64,000 bases of DNA from Bosea sp. 29B (GTDB taxonomy: Bacteria > Pseudomonadota > Alphaproteobacteria > Rhizobiales > Beijerinckiaceae), in NCBI RefSeq assembly GCF_902506165.1, contig NZ_LR733817.1, forward strand, positions 186,001 through 250,000, in the 5' to 3' direction. The notes under the pieces are model-generated. The model searched no databases and was not told the origin of the DNA. It saw only the letters and a program-made list of their open reading frames with translations. The translations under genes and the position numbers were made by a program. Below are positions 1 to 8,285 of the stretch, piece by piece; the first letter of the stretch is position 1, and every line of letters starts with the position of its first letter.

Positions 1-152
1 GCGCGATCGACCTCAGACTTCCAGCCTTCGGCGTAGAGATCACTGACGCGAACCTCATGGCCCCGGGCTTCCAGTTCGGCAACGGCGACATCGCGCAGCG
101 CGCCATTGAGCGAGCGGCATTCGGGATGGGCGAAAACAAGCAGGACCTTCAT
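1..152 (-). CDS. NAD(P)H oxidoreductase, flavodoxin fold, partial (C-terminus beyond window)
   Basis: The first 50 residues are visible, beginning MKVLLVFAHPECRSLNGALR. A short beta strand followed by a His-Pro-x-x-x-Ser-Leu-Asn loop is the FMN-binding start of the flavodoxin_2 quinone reductase family (MdaB, KefF, YwrO type). These are cytosolic enzymes that carry out two-electron reduction of quinones or nitro compounds with NAD(P)H. The gene is divergent from a LysR regulator with only 92 bases between the start codons, the usual arrangement for a regulator and its target. The rest of the gene is cut off by the window edge, so the exact subfamily cannot be assigned. Confidence 0.75.
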   Translation of the reverse strand, partial: MKVLLVFAHPECRSLNGALRDVAVAELEARGHEVRVSDLYAEGWKSEVDR

Positions 153-204
153 GGCGGAGCCTTTCCGAGAGGATGAGGCTTTCCAGCTAGGCGCTGTTCC
201 GCTT

Positions 205-244
205 CTGCACTATAACGGCGCAATGGATATAATCATGCCGTTTC
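205..244 (+). promoter_or_regulatory. Candidate promoter of the LysR gene, overlapping the divergent promoter
   Basis: A perfect TATAAT hexamer lies at 228-233, 12 bases before the LysR start codon, so the transcript would have a very short leader. On the opposite strand, positions 209-214 read TATAGT, a plausible -10 for the divergent oxidoreductase gene. The -35 elements are not clear. Overlapping promoters fit autoregulation by LysR, which is inferred from arrangement only. Confidence 0.35.
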
Positions 245-1165
245 ATGGATAAATCAGACATCACGCTGGAACGCATGCGCAGCTTCGTCCGTGTCGCCGA
301 GCGCGGCAGCCTGTCGGCGGTGGCGCGCGAGCTCGGTCTCGGCCAATCCTCGGTGACGCGGCATCTCAACGAGCTGGAAGACGCGCTCGGCATCGCCCTG
401 CTCAGCCGCACGACACGGCGGGTGACGCTGACCGAGGAAGGCAGCCGCTACTATCAGAATTGCCTCGCCATCCTGCGCCTGGTCGAGCAGGCCAGCGACG
501 AGGCCCGCAGCGCCGGTGACGCCCCTGCCGGCACGGTGCGTCTCTCCTGCACCGCCTCTTTCGGTGTCCTGCATGTCACGCGGCTGCTCTTCGCCTTCCA
601 GGATCGGCACCCTGGGATCGATATCGACCTCAGCCTCAGCGACGAGCGCATCGACCTCGTCCGCGAGGGCATCGACATCGCCATCCGCCTTGGCCCGCTC
701 GCCGACAGCACGCTGAAGCTGCGACCTCTCGGCCGATCGCAAAGGCTGTTCGTCGCCGCGCCGCATTATCTGGCCCGGCATGGCATCCCGACCTCAGCGG
801 ACGAGCTCGCCAGGCATCAGGGCATCCGCATGACGAACGTCGCCGGCAGCGCCATGCTCGCCTTCGCGGGCAAAGCCGGAGAGCATTACAGCGTCCCGTT
901 CGACGGGCGATTGCGGGTCGATCATGGCCTGGCCGTGCGCGAGGCGCTGCTCGCCGGCCGCGGCATCGCGCCCACCCATCGCTGGCTCGTCGACGATCTG
1001 CTTGCCTCCGGCCAGCTGGAGCCGATCCTGACCGATTACACCCTGCCGAGCGTGCCGCTCAGCATGCTGATCGTCCCGGAGCGGGCGGCCGTGGCCCGCG
1101 TCCGTCTGCTGATCGATTTCCTGGCAGCGGAGATCGCCACGCTCCCCGGCATGGCGCCGACCTGA
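245..1165 (+). CDS. LysR family transcriptional regulator
   Basis: The 306-residue protein has the standard LysR length. Residues about 7-66 form the winged helix-turn-helix (LERMRSFVRVAERGSLSAVA, then SSVTRHLNELEDALGIALL). The remainder is a periplasmic-binding-protein-like effector domain (GTVRLSCTASFGVLHVTRLL, with IAIRLGPLADSTL typical of the CrgA/DmlR-like branch). The ATG at 245 gives the HTH its normal N-terminal spacing. It is transcribed away from a quinone-reductase-like gene that it probably controls. Its stop lies only 7 bases from the stop of convergent gpmI. The inducer cannot be read from the sequence. Confidence 0.93.
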   Translation: MDKSDITLERMRSFVRVAERGSLSAVARELGLGQSSVTRHLNELEDALGIALLSRTTRRVTLTEEGSRYYQNCLAILRLVEQASDEARSAGDAPAGTVRLSCTASFGVLHVTRLLFAFQDRHPGIDIDLSLSDERIDLVREGIDIAIRLGPLADSTLKLRPLGRSQRLFVAAPHYLARHGIPTSADELARHQGIRMTNVAGSAMLAFAGKAGEHYSVPFDGRLRVDHGLAVREALLAGRGIAPTHRWLVDDLLASGQLEPILTDYTLPSVPLSMLIVPERAAVARVRLLIDFLAAEIATLPGMAPT

Positions 1166-1172
1166 AGCCTGC

Positions 1173-2687
1173 TCAGCGCAGCAGAGACTGGCCGGTCATC
1201 TCGGCCGGCTGCTCCAATCCGAGCAGCGCAAGCAGCGTCGGCGAGACATCGGCGAGACGCCCCTCTGCCAACCCCTTCGCCTGCCCGCCGATCAGCATCA
1301 CCGGCACCGGAAAGGTGGTGTGGGCGGTGTGCGGATTGCCGGTGACGGGATCGACCATCAGCTCGGCATTGCCGTGATCGGCGGTGACCAGCAGCGCTCC
1401 GCCCTTGGCGAGGATCGCGTCGGCGATCTGGCCGAGACTGGTATCGATCGTCTCGACCGCCTTGATCGCCGCCGGGAGGACGCCGGTATGGCCGACCATG
1501 TCGGGATTGGCGAAGTTCAGCACGAAGAGGTCGTACTGCCCGCTCTCGACCGCGGCGACGACCTTGCCGGTCAGCTCCGGCGCCGACATCTCCGGCTGCA
1601 GATCATAGGTCGCGACCTTCGGCGAGGGCGTCATGCTGCGCTCCTCGCCCTCGAACGGCTCCTCGCGCCCGCCATTGAAGAAATAGGTGACGTGTGGGTA
1701 CTTCTCGGTCTCGGCGAAGCGGATCTGCTTCAGGCCCGCCTTCGACACGGTCTCACCGAGCCCGTTGGCGAGGCTCTGCGGCGCAAACAGCGCCGGCATG
1801 ATCGGATCGAGCTCGGAGCTGTAGGAGGTCATCCCGACCGCGCCGACGAGCTTGGGCATGCGTGGCCGCGGGAAGCCGCTGAATGCGGCGAAGAGCAGCG
1901 GCGCCAGGATCTCGCGGATGCGGTCGGCGCGGAAATTGAAGCTGAGCAGACCGTCGCCATCGGCCATGCCGCTGTAGCCGCCGATCACTGCCGGCTTGAT
2001 GAACTCGTCGTTGATGGCAGCGGCATACGCCGCCTCGATCGCCGAGCCTGCGCTCGGCATCCGCTCGCCCTCGCCGAGCGCCAGCGCCTTCCAGGCGAGC
2101 TCGACGCGCTCCCAGCGATTGTCGCGATCCATCGCGTAATAGCGCCCGGACAGCGTCGCGACCTTGACCTCAGGCGGCAGTGCAGCTTCGAGCGCTGCGA
2201 CATACTCGGCGGCCGAGCGTGGCGGCGTATCGCGGCCATCGGTAAAAACGTGGATCACCGCCGGCACGCCGGCAGCGACGACGAGCTTCGCCAGCGCCAC
2301 CGCATGATCCTGATGGGCATGGACGCCGCCTGGCGAGACGAGGCCGAGGATATGGCAGGTGCCGCCGCTGGCCTTGAGCCTGCCGATCAGCCCGCTTTCA
2401 TCGAGCGCCTGCTTCAACGTGCCGTCCGCGACCGCCTGGTTGATCCGCGGCAGGTCCTGCATCACCACGCGGCCGGCGCCCAGGTTGAGGTGGCCGACCT
2501 CGGAATTGCCCATCTGGCCCTCGGGCAGGCCGACATCGAGGCCGGAGGTGCGCAGGAAGGCGTGCGGCGAGAAAGCCCAGAATCGGTCGAAATTCGGCGT
2601 CTTCGCCAGCAGGACGGCGTTGTTGTCCTTGTCGTCGCGCCAGCCCCAGCCATCGAGGATCATCAGCATGACGGGGCGGCTGGACAT
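1173..2687 (-). CDS. gpmI: 2,3-bisphosphoglycerate-independent phosphoglycerate mutase
   Basis: This cytosolic enzyme interconverts 3- and 2-phosphoglycerate in glycolysis and gluconeogenesis using two metal ions. From the ATG at 2687 the protein has 504 residues, close to the family norm of about 510. Asp12 (MILDGWG) and Ser62 in GNSEVGH are the metal-binding and phospho-acceptor residues. HVFTDGRDTPP, GRYYAMDRDNRWER, NFRADRIRE and VTADHGNAE are further family signatures. The ATG at 2687 has AGGA seven bases upstream; the in-frame start at 2714 has no ribosome site and adds nine unconserved residues. No cofactor-dependent mutase is seen nearby. Confidence 0.97.
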   Translation of the reverse strand: MSSRPVMLMILDGWGWRDDKDNNAVLLAKTPNFDRFWAFSPHAFLRTSGLDVGLPEGQMGNSEVGHLNLGAGRVVMQDLPRINQAVADGTLKQALDESGLIGRLKASGGTCHILGLVSPGGVHAHQDHAVALAKLVVAAGVPAVIHVFTDGRDTPPRSAAEYVAALEAALPPEVKVATLSGRYYAMDRDNRWERVELAWKALALGEGERMPSAGSAIEAAYAAAINDEFIKPAVIGGYSGMADGDGLLSFNFRADRIREILAPLLFAAFSGFPRPRMPKLVGAVGMTSYSSELDPIMPALFAPQSLANGLGETVSKAGLKQIRFAETEKYPHVTYFFNGGREEPFEGEERSMTPSPKVATYDLQPEMSAPELTGKVVAAVESGQYDLFVLNFANPDMVGHTGVLPAAIKAVETIDTSLGQIADAILAKGGALLVTADHGNAELMVDPVTGNPHTAHTTFPVPVMLIGGQAKGLAEGRLADVSPTLLALLGLEQPAEMTGQSLLR

Positions 2688-2773
2688 GCGCGTATCCTGT
2701 GCATCTGCGAACAAGTGCTTGTGCGGATATCACGCTCCGCGCGACCAAGGCGAGCGCTATCATCCAGAGGAAA

Positions 2774-2872
2774 GTCATCCCGGCCAAGCCGCGACAGCGG
2801 CGCAGAGCCGGGATCCATTCCGGAACGGTTCAGGCATGGATCCCGGGTCTTCCTGCGGTCGCCCGGGATGGC
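2774..2872. repeat. Intergenic palindromic element, family B (CATCCCGG...CCGGGATG)
   Basis: CCGGGATCCAT at 2808-2818 pairs perfectly with ATGGATCCCGG at 2836-2846. Outer arms CATCCCGG (2776-2783) and CCCGGGATG (2862-2870) close a larger fold. The GTCATcCCGGG edge recurs at three other places in this window. It lies between divergent gpmI and the haloacid dehalogenase, so any shared promoter must sit around it. Confidence 0.6.
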
Positions 2873-2898
2873 GAAGCAGGGTGACGAAAGGAAACACC

Positions 2899-3642
2899 AT
2901 GCCGATCAAGGCCGTCGTCTTCGATGCCTATGGAACCCTGTTCGACGTGCAGTCGGTCGCCGGCGTCACCGAGGATGCCTTTCCCGGCCATGGCGAGACC
3001 GTCACCCAGATCTGGCGGCTGAAGCAGCTCGAATACACCTGGCTGCGCGCCCTGATGGGCCGCTACGAGGACTTCTGGAGCGTGACGCAGGCCTCGCTCG
3101 ACTTCACGCTCAAGACGCTCGGGCTGGAAGCCACGCCCGACCTCCTTTCCCGCATCGCCGCGGCCTATGATGCGCTGGCGCTCTATCCGGAGGCGCTGGC
3201 CGCGCTGCAGGGCCTTGCCCCGACCCGCCTCGCCATCTTCTCCAATGGCAGCCCGGCCATGCTGACCAATCTCACCAGGCAGGCCGGCATCGACGGCCTG
3301 CTGGAAACTGTGATCAGCGTCGACGAGATCAGGACCTACAAGCCCGACCCGCGCGGCTATCGCCTGGTCGAGGACCGGCTAGGGCTGGCGAAGGAACAGA
3401 TCCTGTTCGTCTCCTCCAACGGCTTCGACATCGCCGGGGCCAAGGCCTACGGCATGACGGTCGCGCGCATCGAGCGTGTAACCTCGCAGGCCCTGCGCGA
3501 CGAATTATCGGGCGCAGCGGTGATCGGGCCAAAGAGCCTGTTCAAGGCGCTGCGCATGCAGGAGGAGCAGCTCGGCGCGGGCGCCGATCTCACTATCTCG
3601 GCCCTGACCGAACTTATCCCCTACGTCGCCGCGCGCTGCTGA
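2899..3642 (+). CDS. (S)-2-haloacid dehalogenase (haloacid dehalogenase type II)
   Basis: The 247-residue protein hydrolyses L-2-haloacids such as L-2-chloropropionate to D-2-hydroxyacids in the cytosol. All signature positions of characterised type II dehalogenases are visible: nucleophile Asp9 and Thr13 in FDAYGTLFD, an Arg in the RALMGRYEDFW segment, Ser in IFSNGSP, Lys and Tyr in YKPDPRGY, and Ser-Asn-x-Asp in SSNGFD. These separate it from generic HAD phosphatases. The ATG at 2899 was chosen because the family motif begins eight residues later. A GST gene starts 23 bases downstream, suggesting a small detoxification operon. Confidence 0.93.
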   Translation: MPIKAVVFDAYGTLFDVQSVAGVTEDAFPGHGETVTQIWRLKQLEYTWLRALMGRYEDFWSVTQASLDFTLKTLGLEATPDLLSRIAAAYDALALYPEALAALQGLAPTRLAIFSNGSPAMLTNLTRQAGIDGLLETVISVDEIRTYKPDPRGYRLVEDRLGLAKEQILFVSSNGFDIAGAKAYGMTVARIERVTSQALRDELSGAAVIGPKSLFKALRMQEEQLGAGADLTISALTELIPYVAARC

Positions 3643-3665
3643 GCCTTCCACCCAGGAGACCATCG

Positions 3666-4352
3666 ATGATCCGCTTCTATTACCACCCCTCGCCCAACCC
3701 GGCGAAGATCGCACTCTTCCTGGAGGAGGCCGGCCTGCCCTATGAGCTCATGCCGGTCGATACCCGCAAGGGCGACCAGTTCAAGCCCGACTTCCTCGCC
3801 ATCAACCCGAACGGCAAGACCCCGGCCCTGACCGACGGCGACGTGAAGATATTCGACAGCAACGCCATCCTGCTCTACCTCGCCGAGAAGACCGGCAAGT
3901 TCCTGCCGCCGGACACGCCCGAGATGCGCGGCCAGATGCTGTCCTGGCTGATGTTCATCGCTACCGGCATCGGCCCCTATACCGGCCAGTCCGTCCACTT
4001 CTCGCGCATGGCTCCGGAAAAGGTGCCCTATGCGATCAATCGCTATGCCCGCGAGGCCGAGCGGCATTGGGGCCTGCTCGACGACCAGCTCGGCAAGCAT
4101 CGCTACATGCTCGGCGACGACTACACATTGATCGACATGGCAGTCTGGGGCTGGGCGACGCGGGCGCAGTTCGCGCTCGGCGACGAGGCCTTCGCCAAGC
4201 TCACCAACGTCCGCCGCCATCTCGACGAGATCTCGGCCCGACCGGCGGCGCAGCGCGCCGTCGCGCTCAAGGACAAATTCACCTGGAAGACCGAGGTCGA
4301 CGACGAGGCGCGGAAGATCCTCTTCCCGCAGAATGCGTTCTTGAAGGCTTAG
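3666..4352 (+). CDS. Glutathione S-transferase family protein
   Basis: The 228-residue protein has an N-terminal thioredoxin-like domain (about 1-80: FYYHPSPNPAKIALFLEEAG, INPNGKTPALTDGD with the cis-Pro, and FDSNAILLYLAEK with the Ser that binds glutamyl carboxylate) and an all-helical C-terminal domain. The layout resembles the YfcG/Ure2-like (Nu) branch, whose members act as glutathione-dependent disulfide or peroxide reductases. The ribosome site AGGAGA lies eight bases before the ATG. It sits just downstream of the haloacid dehalogenase and is followed by a strong hairpin, so the two genes probably form one transcript. The substrate is unknown. Confidence 0.92.
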   Translation: MIRFYYHPSPNPAKIALFLEEAGLPYELMPVDTRKGDQFKPDFLAINPNGKTPALTDGDVKIFDSNAILLYLAEKTGKFLPPDTPEMRGQMLSWLMFIATGIGPYTGQSVHFSRMAPEKVPYAINRYAREAERHWGLLDDQLGKHRYMLGDDYTLIDMAVWGWATRAQFALGDEAFAKLTNVRRHLDEISARPAAQRAVALKDKFTWKTEVDDEARKILFPQNAFLKA

Positions 4353-4361
4353 GCCGGATCC

Positions 4362-4396
4362 GCCCTCATGCTCGGGTCAAGCCCGAGCATGAGGGC
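4362..4396. terminator. Perfect 15-bp hairpin, family A palindrome, between convergent genes
   Basis: GCCCTCATGCTCGGG at 4362-4376 pairs perfectly with CCCGAGCATGAGGGC at 4382-4396 around a 5-base loop. It lies between the GST stop and the stop of the convergent SDR gene, so it can end both transcripts. There is no clear T run. The core ATGCTCGGG palindrome recurs at 6352-6374, 37896-37924 and 61221-61243, marking it as a dispersed repeat doing terminator duty. Confidence 0.6.
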
Positions 4397-4403
4397 AGTT
4401 GGT

Positions 4404-5171
4404 TCACACCACCGCGGTCAAACCGCCATCGACCATCAGCAGGTGGCCGCTGACATAGTCGGAGGCTTCCGAGGACAGGAAGATCGCCGCGCCTGCCAGT
4501 TCCCTGGTCTCGCCCCAGCGGCCGACCGGGGCGCGGCTCTTGACCCAGTTCGAGAAGGTCTCGTCGGCGAGCAGCGCCTGGTTCAGCTCGGTGACGAAAT
4601 AGCCCGGCCCGATCGCATTGACCTGGATGTTGTGCTTGCCGAGCTCGGCGGCGAGCCCCTGCGTCATCAGGCTGACCGCGCCCTTCGACGCGGTGTAGGG
4701 CACGATGCTCGGCCGGCCGAGCTTGCTCATCACCGAGCCGATATTGACGATCTTGCCGCGCCCGCGCGGGGCCATGCGCTTGGCGACCGCCTGGGTGACG
4801 TAGAACACCGAGTGCAGGTTCGTCGCCATCAGGAAGTGCCAGTCCTCGGCCGGGAACTCGACGAAGGCGCCGCGCTTCTGCGTGCCGGCATTGTTGACCA
4901 GAATGTCGATCGGCCCGATCTCGGCCTCGACCTTGGCGACGCCGGCCTCGACAGCCTTCTGGTCGGTGACGTCGAAGGCGGCGACGGAGGCCTTGTGGCC
5001 AGCCGCTGCGATGGCACTGCGTGCCTTCTCCAGCTTGCCGGCATCGCGTCCGTTCAGCACGACATGGGCACCGGCGGCAGCGAGGCCCTCGGCGATGGCA
5101 AGGCCGATGCCCTGGCCGGAACCGGTGACCAGCGCGATGCGCCTGTCGAGCTTGAACAGATTGAGCGACAT
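4404..5171 (-). CDS. SDR family oxidoreductase, gluconate 5-dehydrogenase type
   Basis: The 255-residue classical short-chain dehydrogenase has the cofactor motif TGSGQGIG (about 17-24), NNAG, the catalytic Ser in NIGSV and Tyr-x-x-x-Lys in YTASK, and the C-terminal MVDGG. Its overall pattern (NGRDAGKLE, FVTELNQALLADETF) matches the IdnO/Ga5DH group, which interconverts 5-ketogluconate and D-gluconate. It is divergent from an L-idonate 5-dehydrogenase, and the two enzymes act in sequence in the idonate pathway, which supports the call. The start has GGGAGG upstream. A related 3-ketoacyl-reductase-like sugar dehydrogenase remains possible. Confidence 0.85.
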   Translation of the reverse strand: MSLNLFKLDRRIALVTGSGQGIGLAIAEGLAAAGAHVVLNGRDAGKLEKARSAIAAAGHKASVAAFDVTDQKAVEAGVAKVEAEIGPIDILVNNAGTQKRGAFVEFPAEDWHFLMATNLHSVFYVTQAVAKRMAPRGRGKIVNIGSVMSKLGRPSIVPYTASKGAVSLMTQGLAAELGKHNIQVNAIGPGYFVTELNQALLADETFSNWVKSRAPVGRWGETRELAGAAIFLSSEASDYVSGHLLMVDGGLTAVV

Positions 5172-5232
5172 CCTATCCTCCCGGTCCGTAGCGTGATCTT
5201 GCCGCTTGTGAGTGTCTCAAGGGTTGGGTAAG

Positions 5233-5244
5233 CGGTTTAAAACG
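5233..5244. promoter_or_regulatory. Candidate LacI-type operator in the divergent idonate promoter
   Basis: CGGTTTAAAACG is a near-palindrome with one mismatched pair, in the middle of the 134-base gap between the two divergent dehydrogenase genes. LacI/GalR-family repressors often recognise such sequences. No regulator gene is adjacent, so assignment to any factor is a guess. Confidence 0.25.
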
Positions 5245-5305
5245 ATTAGACAACCGGCCAGACGTGCCGCAGCCGCATGGCTGCCGCCCTATCAGGAGTT
5301 CCGCC

Positions 5306-6340
5306 ATGCGCGCCGTCGTGATCCATGCCGAGAAGGACCTGCGGGTAGAGGATGCAGCGGTGCCGGAGCTCGGCCCGCTCGGCGTCAAGGTCGCGATCAA
5401 GGCCGGCGGCATCTGCGGCTCCGATCTCCACTACTACCTCCATGGCGGTTTCGGCACGATCCGCGTGCGCGAGCCGCTGATCCTCGGTCACGAGATCGCC
5501 GGCATCGTCGAGGCGGTCGGCACCGAGGTCAGCCGGGTCAAGCCGGGCGATCTCGTCGCGGTCAACCCGAGCCGGGCCTGCGGCCGCTGCCGCTATTGCC
5601 AGGCGGGCCAGCAGCAGCACTGCCTCGACATGCTCTTCTATGGCAGCGCCATGCGCTTCCCCCATGTCCAGGGCGGCTTCCGCGAGATTCTGGTGATCGA
5701 GGAGCGCCAGGCGGTGAAGCTGCCGGCTCATGTCGGCGCGGCGCAGGCCGCCTTCGCAGAGCCGCTCGCCGTCTGCCTGCATGCGGTCAAGCGCGCCGGC
5801 GCGCTGCTGGGCAAGCGCGTCCTCGTCACCGGCTCCGGCCCGATCGGCGTGCTGACGGTGGTCGCGGCCCGCGCCGCCGGCGCCTCCGAGATCGTCGTCA
5901 CCGACGTGGTCGACGGCCCGCTGCCGACCGCCCTCAAGATGGGCGCGACGACCACGATCAACGTCATGGCGCAGCCGGAGCGGCTGAAAGCCGATTACGG
6001 CGCCGAGAAGGGCGCCTTCGACGTGATGTTCGAATGCTCGGGCAACCAGCATGCGCTGACCGGCGCCTTCGATGCGCTGCGGCCTGGCGCGGTCATCGTC
6101 CAGATCGGCGTCGGCGGCAATTTCACCATTCCGATGAACGTCGTCGTCGCCAAGGAATTCGACCTGCGCGGTTCCTTCCGCTTCCACGAGGAGTTCGACT
6201 GGGCGGTCGAGCTGATCGCATCGGGCCGCATCGACCTCTCGCCGCTGCTCACCGCCTCGATCCCGATCGAGCGCGCCGTCGAGGCCTTCGACCTCGCTGC
6301 CGACAAGTCGAAGGCGATGAAGGTGCAGTTGACGTTCTGA
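5306..6340 (+). CDS. idnD: L-idonate 5-dehydrogenase, zinc-dependent alcohol dehydrogenase family
   Basis: The 344-residue MDR enzyme oxidises L-idonate to 5-ketogluconate with NAD(P). The N-terminal GroES-like domain has catalytic zinc ligands in GICGSDLHYY and GHE, and the structural zinc cluster CGRCRYCQAGQQQHC with four cysteines. The Rossmann domain carries GSGPIG. HYYLHGGFGTI and DMLFYGSAMRFPHVQGGF are characteristic of the idonate branch rather than sorbitol dehydrogenase. The ATG at 5306 has CAGGAG upstream. It is divergent from a gluconate 5-dehydrogenase-like SDR, giving a two-step idonate to gluconate route. No transporter lies next to it. Confidence 0.88.
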   Translation: MRAVVIHAEKDLRVEDAAVPELGPLGVKVAIKAGGICGSDLHYYLHGGFGTIRVREPLILGHEIAGIVEAVGTEVSRVKPGDLVAVNPSRACGRCRYCQAGQQQHCLDMLFYGSAMRFPHVQGGFREILVIEERQAVKLPAHVGAAQAAFAEPLAVCLHAVKRAGALLGKRVLVTGSGPIGVLTVVAARAAGASEIVVTDVVDGPLPTALKMGATTTINVMAQPERLKADYGAEKGAFDVMFECSGNQHALTGAFDALRPGAVIVQIGVGGNFTIPMNVVVAKEFDLRGSFRFHEEFDWAVELIASGRIDLSPLLTASIPIERAVEAFDLAADKSKAMKVQLTF

Positions 6341-6351
6341 GGAAGACCGTC

Positions 6352-6374
6352 ATGCTCGGGCTCGACCCGAGCAT
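6352..6374. repeat. Palindromic repeat, family A
   Basis: ATGCTCGGG (6352-6360) pairs with CCCGAGCAT (6366-6374) around a 5-base loop. It lies 12 bases after the idnD stop and may help end its transcript. It has the same core as the hairpin at 4362-4396. Confidence 0.65.
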
Positions 6375-6400
6375 CTCTGAATCCAGCTACTCGTCATGAG

Positions 6401-6434
6401 ATTCTCGGGTCTGCGCTTCGCTCCGCCCGAGAAT
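6401..6434. repeat. Palindromic repeat, family B
   Basis: ATTCTCGGG (6401-6409) pairs with CCCGAGAAT (6426-6434) around a 16-base loop, and GTCAT/ATGAC edges extend it. It lies between convergent idnD and the diguanylate cyclase gene, directly beside a family A copy. The same A-plus-B pairing, in the opposite order, recurs at 61145-61243. Confidence 0.6.
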
Positions 6435-6439
6435 GACGC

Positions 6440-8215
6440 CTACCCAACCTGCCGCAACATCGCACCCGTCTCATCAATCGCGACGCCGTCGCGGCCGCCG
6501 TGCTTGACGCGGTAGAGTCCCGCATCGGCGCGAGCGGCAGCATCGGTCAGGCTGTCCTCGGGCAGCGCCATGGCCGCCCCCAGGCTCGCCGTCATCGGCA
6601 CCGCTTGCCCGTCGCTGAGCACGATCGGTGCCTCGCGCAGCAGCGCCGCGATCTTGTTCGCGATCACCGCCAGCGACCGCGCCGTGCAGTCGCTGATCAG
6701 CAGGATAAACTCGTCGCCGCCCCAGCGCGCGCAGGCGTCGTAGCTGCGCAGGGCCGGAAGCATCCGGCGCACGCAGGCGACCAGCACCTCGTCGCCGGCG
6801 CGGTGACCATAATCGTCATTGACGAGCTTGAAGCGGTCGAGATCGACGATGATCAGGCCACAGGCCGTGCCGTTGCGCTGCGCCCGGTTCTGCTCACGCG
6901 CAAAGGCCTCCTCGAAGCCGCGACGGTTCAGCACCGACGTCAGCGGATCGTGCTGCGCCAGCTCTTCCAGTTTCTGCGTGCGCTCGCGCACCATCGCCTC
7001 GAGCCGGCCGGTATTGTCGCCGACGGCCTGGGCCATCTCGTTGAAAGCGCGCGACAGCCGGGCGATCTCATCATTGCCGTCTTCCTTGGCGACGGCGGTG
7101 AAGTCGCCGGCGCGGACTCTGGTGACGCCCTGCTCGACCCATGCCAGCCGGTCGAGCACCTTGCGCTTGAACAGGAAGGTCATCAGCCCGGCCACGGCAA
7201 CGAGGATCGCCACCATCAGCCCGGCGATCGGTGCGAACAGCTTGCGGTCGATAATGGCGTCGACATCCATCACCGTGACGTTGAACCAGCCGAGCCGGTC
7301 GAGGAAGCCGACGCCGACCAGCACCTCGTGCCCGTCCATCTGCATGAAGCGGGAGAGCACCAGAGCCTCGCCCTTGGCGACACGCTGCATCATCTCGGCG
7401 AGTGCCTTGCGGTCGCCCTCCTCGTCGAGCAAGCGGAAGATCGTCTTCTTCGCCGTGGCGTCCTTGGTCAGGCTGTGGAAGTCGACGACGCGCGGATCGC
7501 GATGCGCCTGCACCGCGCCCTGCAGGTCGACGAACATGCTCTGCACGCCGGTCTGCGGGAACTCGACGACCTCCTTGATGAACTGGGTCAGGTCGACGCC
7601 GGTGCCGATCAGGCCGAGGACCTTGCCATCCTTCTGGATGATGCAGTTGATCCAGACCTTGGTGACCGACAGCACCTCATCGCGATTGACATTGAGATGG
7701 CAGCCCTTGCCGAGCGCGCGGGTCTTGAAATACCAGACGTCCTGGGGAGCGTCCGGCGAGACCGTGTAGCGCAGCCGGTTGCGCTCGTAGGTGTTGTCCT
7801 TGTCGTTGAAATAATAGTGGCCGCTCTTGTCGACGACAGCGAAATAGCTGCGGTCGGTGAAGGAGAGCCGGTAGTGCTCGAGCTCGGCGAGACCGCGCTT
7901 GGCCTTCTCCGGATCGGTCTCGTCCTGCGCCCATTCGACGATCACCGGGGCGCGAGCCACCGTCTCGGCCAGCGAGACCTCGCGCATCAGCGCTTCCAGC
8001 CCGCGATAGCGATCGAACAGGATCTGCTTCTCGGCGAAGAGCGTGCCGAGCTTCACCACCGTGCCGTTGACGATCCAGAGGAAGATGCCGGACGCCGGCA
8101 CCGCGATCGCGACGAGTGTCGCCAGGACGAGCACGAGCACGCGCGCCTTCAGGCCCGAATTGGTCCAGGCGGTCAGCAAACTCATCTCGTCGGCATCTCC
8201 CGCGCTTTCCGACAT
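6440..8215 (-). CDS. Membrane-bound diguanylate cyclase (sensor domain, HAMP, GGDEF)
   Basis: The 591-residue inner-membrane protein makes cyclic di-GMP from two GTP. A TM helix (VLVLVLATLVAIAVPASGIFL) is followed by a roughly 280-residue periplasmic Cache-like domain, a second TM (APIAGLMVAILVAVAGLMTF), a HAMP segment (IARLSRAFNEMAQAV), a short coiled linker and a GGDEF domain. The active site reads RWGGDEF, and RSYD five residues before it is the inhibitory I-site, so product feedback is expected. The ATG at 8215 is used because longer starts would overlap fhs. The ATG at 8185, giving 581 residues, is also possible. The sensed ligand is unknown. Confidence 0.93.
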   Translation of the reverse strand: MSESAGDADEMSLLTAWTNSGLKARVLVLVLATLVAIAVPASGIFLWIVNGTVVKLGTLFAEKQILFDRYRGLEALMREVSLAETVARAPVIVEWAQDETDPEKAKRGLAELEHYRLSFTDRSYFAVVDKSGHYYFNDKDNTYERNRLRYTVSPDAPQDVWYFKTRALGKGCHLNVNRDEVLSVTKVWINCIIQKDGKVLGLIGTGVDLTQFIKEVVEFPQTGVQSMFVDLQGAVQAHRDPRVVDFHSLTKDATAKKTIFRLLDEEGDRKALAEMMQRVAKGEALVLSRFMQMDGHEVLVGVGFLDRLGWFNVTVMDVDAIIDRKLFAPIAGLMVAILVAVAGLMTFLFKRKVLDRLAWVEQGVTRVRAGDFTAVAKEDGNDEIARLSRAFNEMAQAVGDNTGRLEAMVRERTQKLEELAQHDPLTSVLNRRGFEEAFAREQNRAQRNGTACGLIIVDLDRFKLVNDDYGHRAGDEVLVACVRRMLPALRSYDACARWGGDEFILLISDCTARSLAVIANKIAALLREAPIVLSDGQAVPMTASLGAAMALPEDSLTDAAARADAGLYRVKHGGRDGVAIDETGAMLRQVG

Positions 8216-8285
8216 GCTCGGAATCGCACGGGACGCATGGTGGCCGCGATATGGTTTACACTTCGTTGACGAATGTGGCGGGCGA

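Noticed and set aside
1320..3170. 616-codon open frame on the plus strand opposite gpmI
   Set aside because: It is the antisense shadow of gpmI and runs through the intergenic repeat. The composition is rich in Arg, Gly and Asp from codon mirroring, with no domain.
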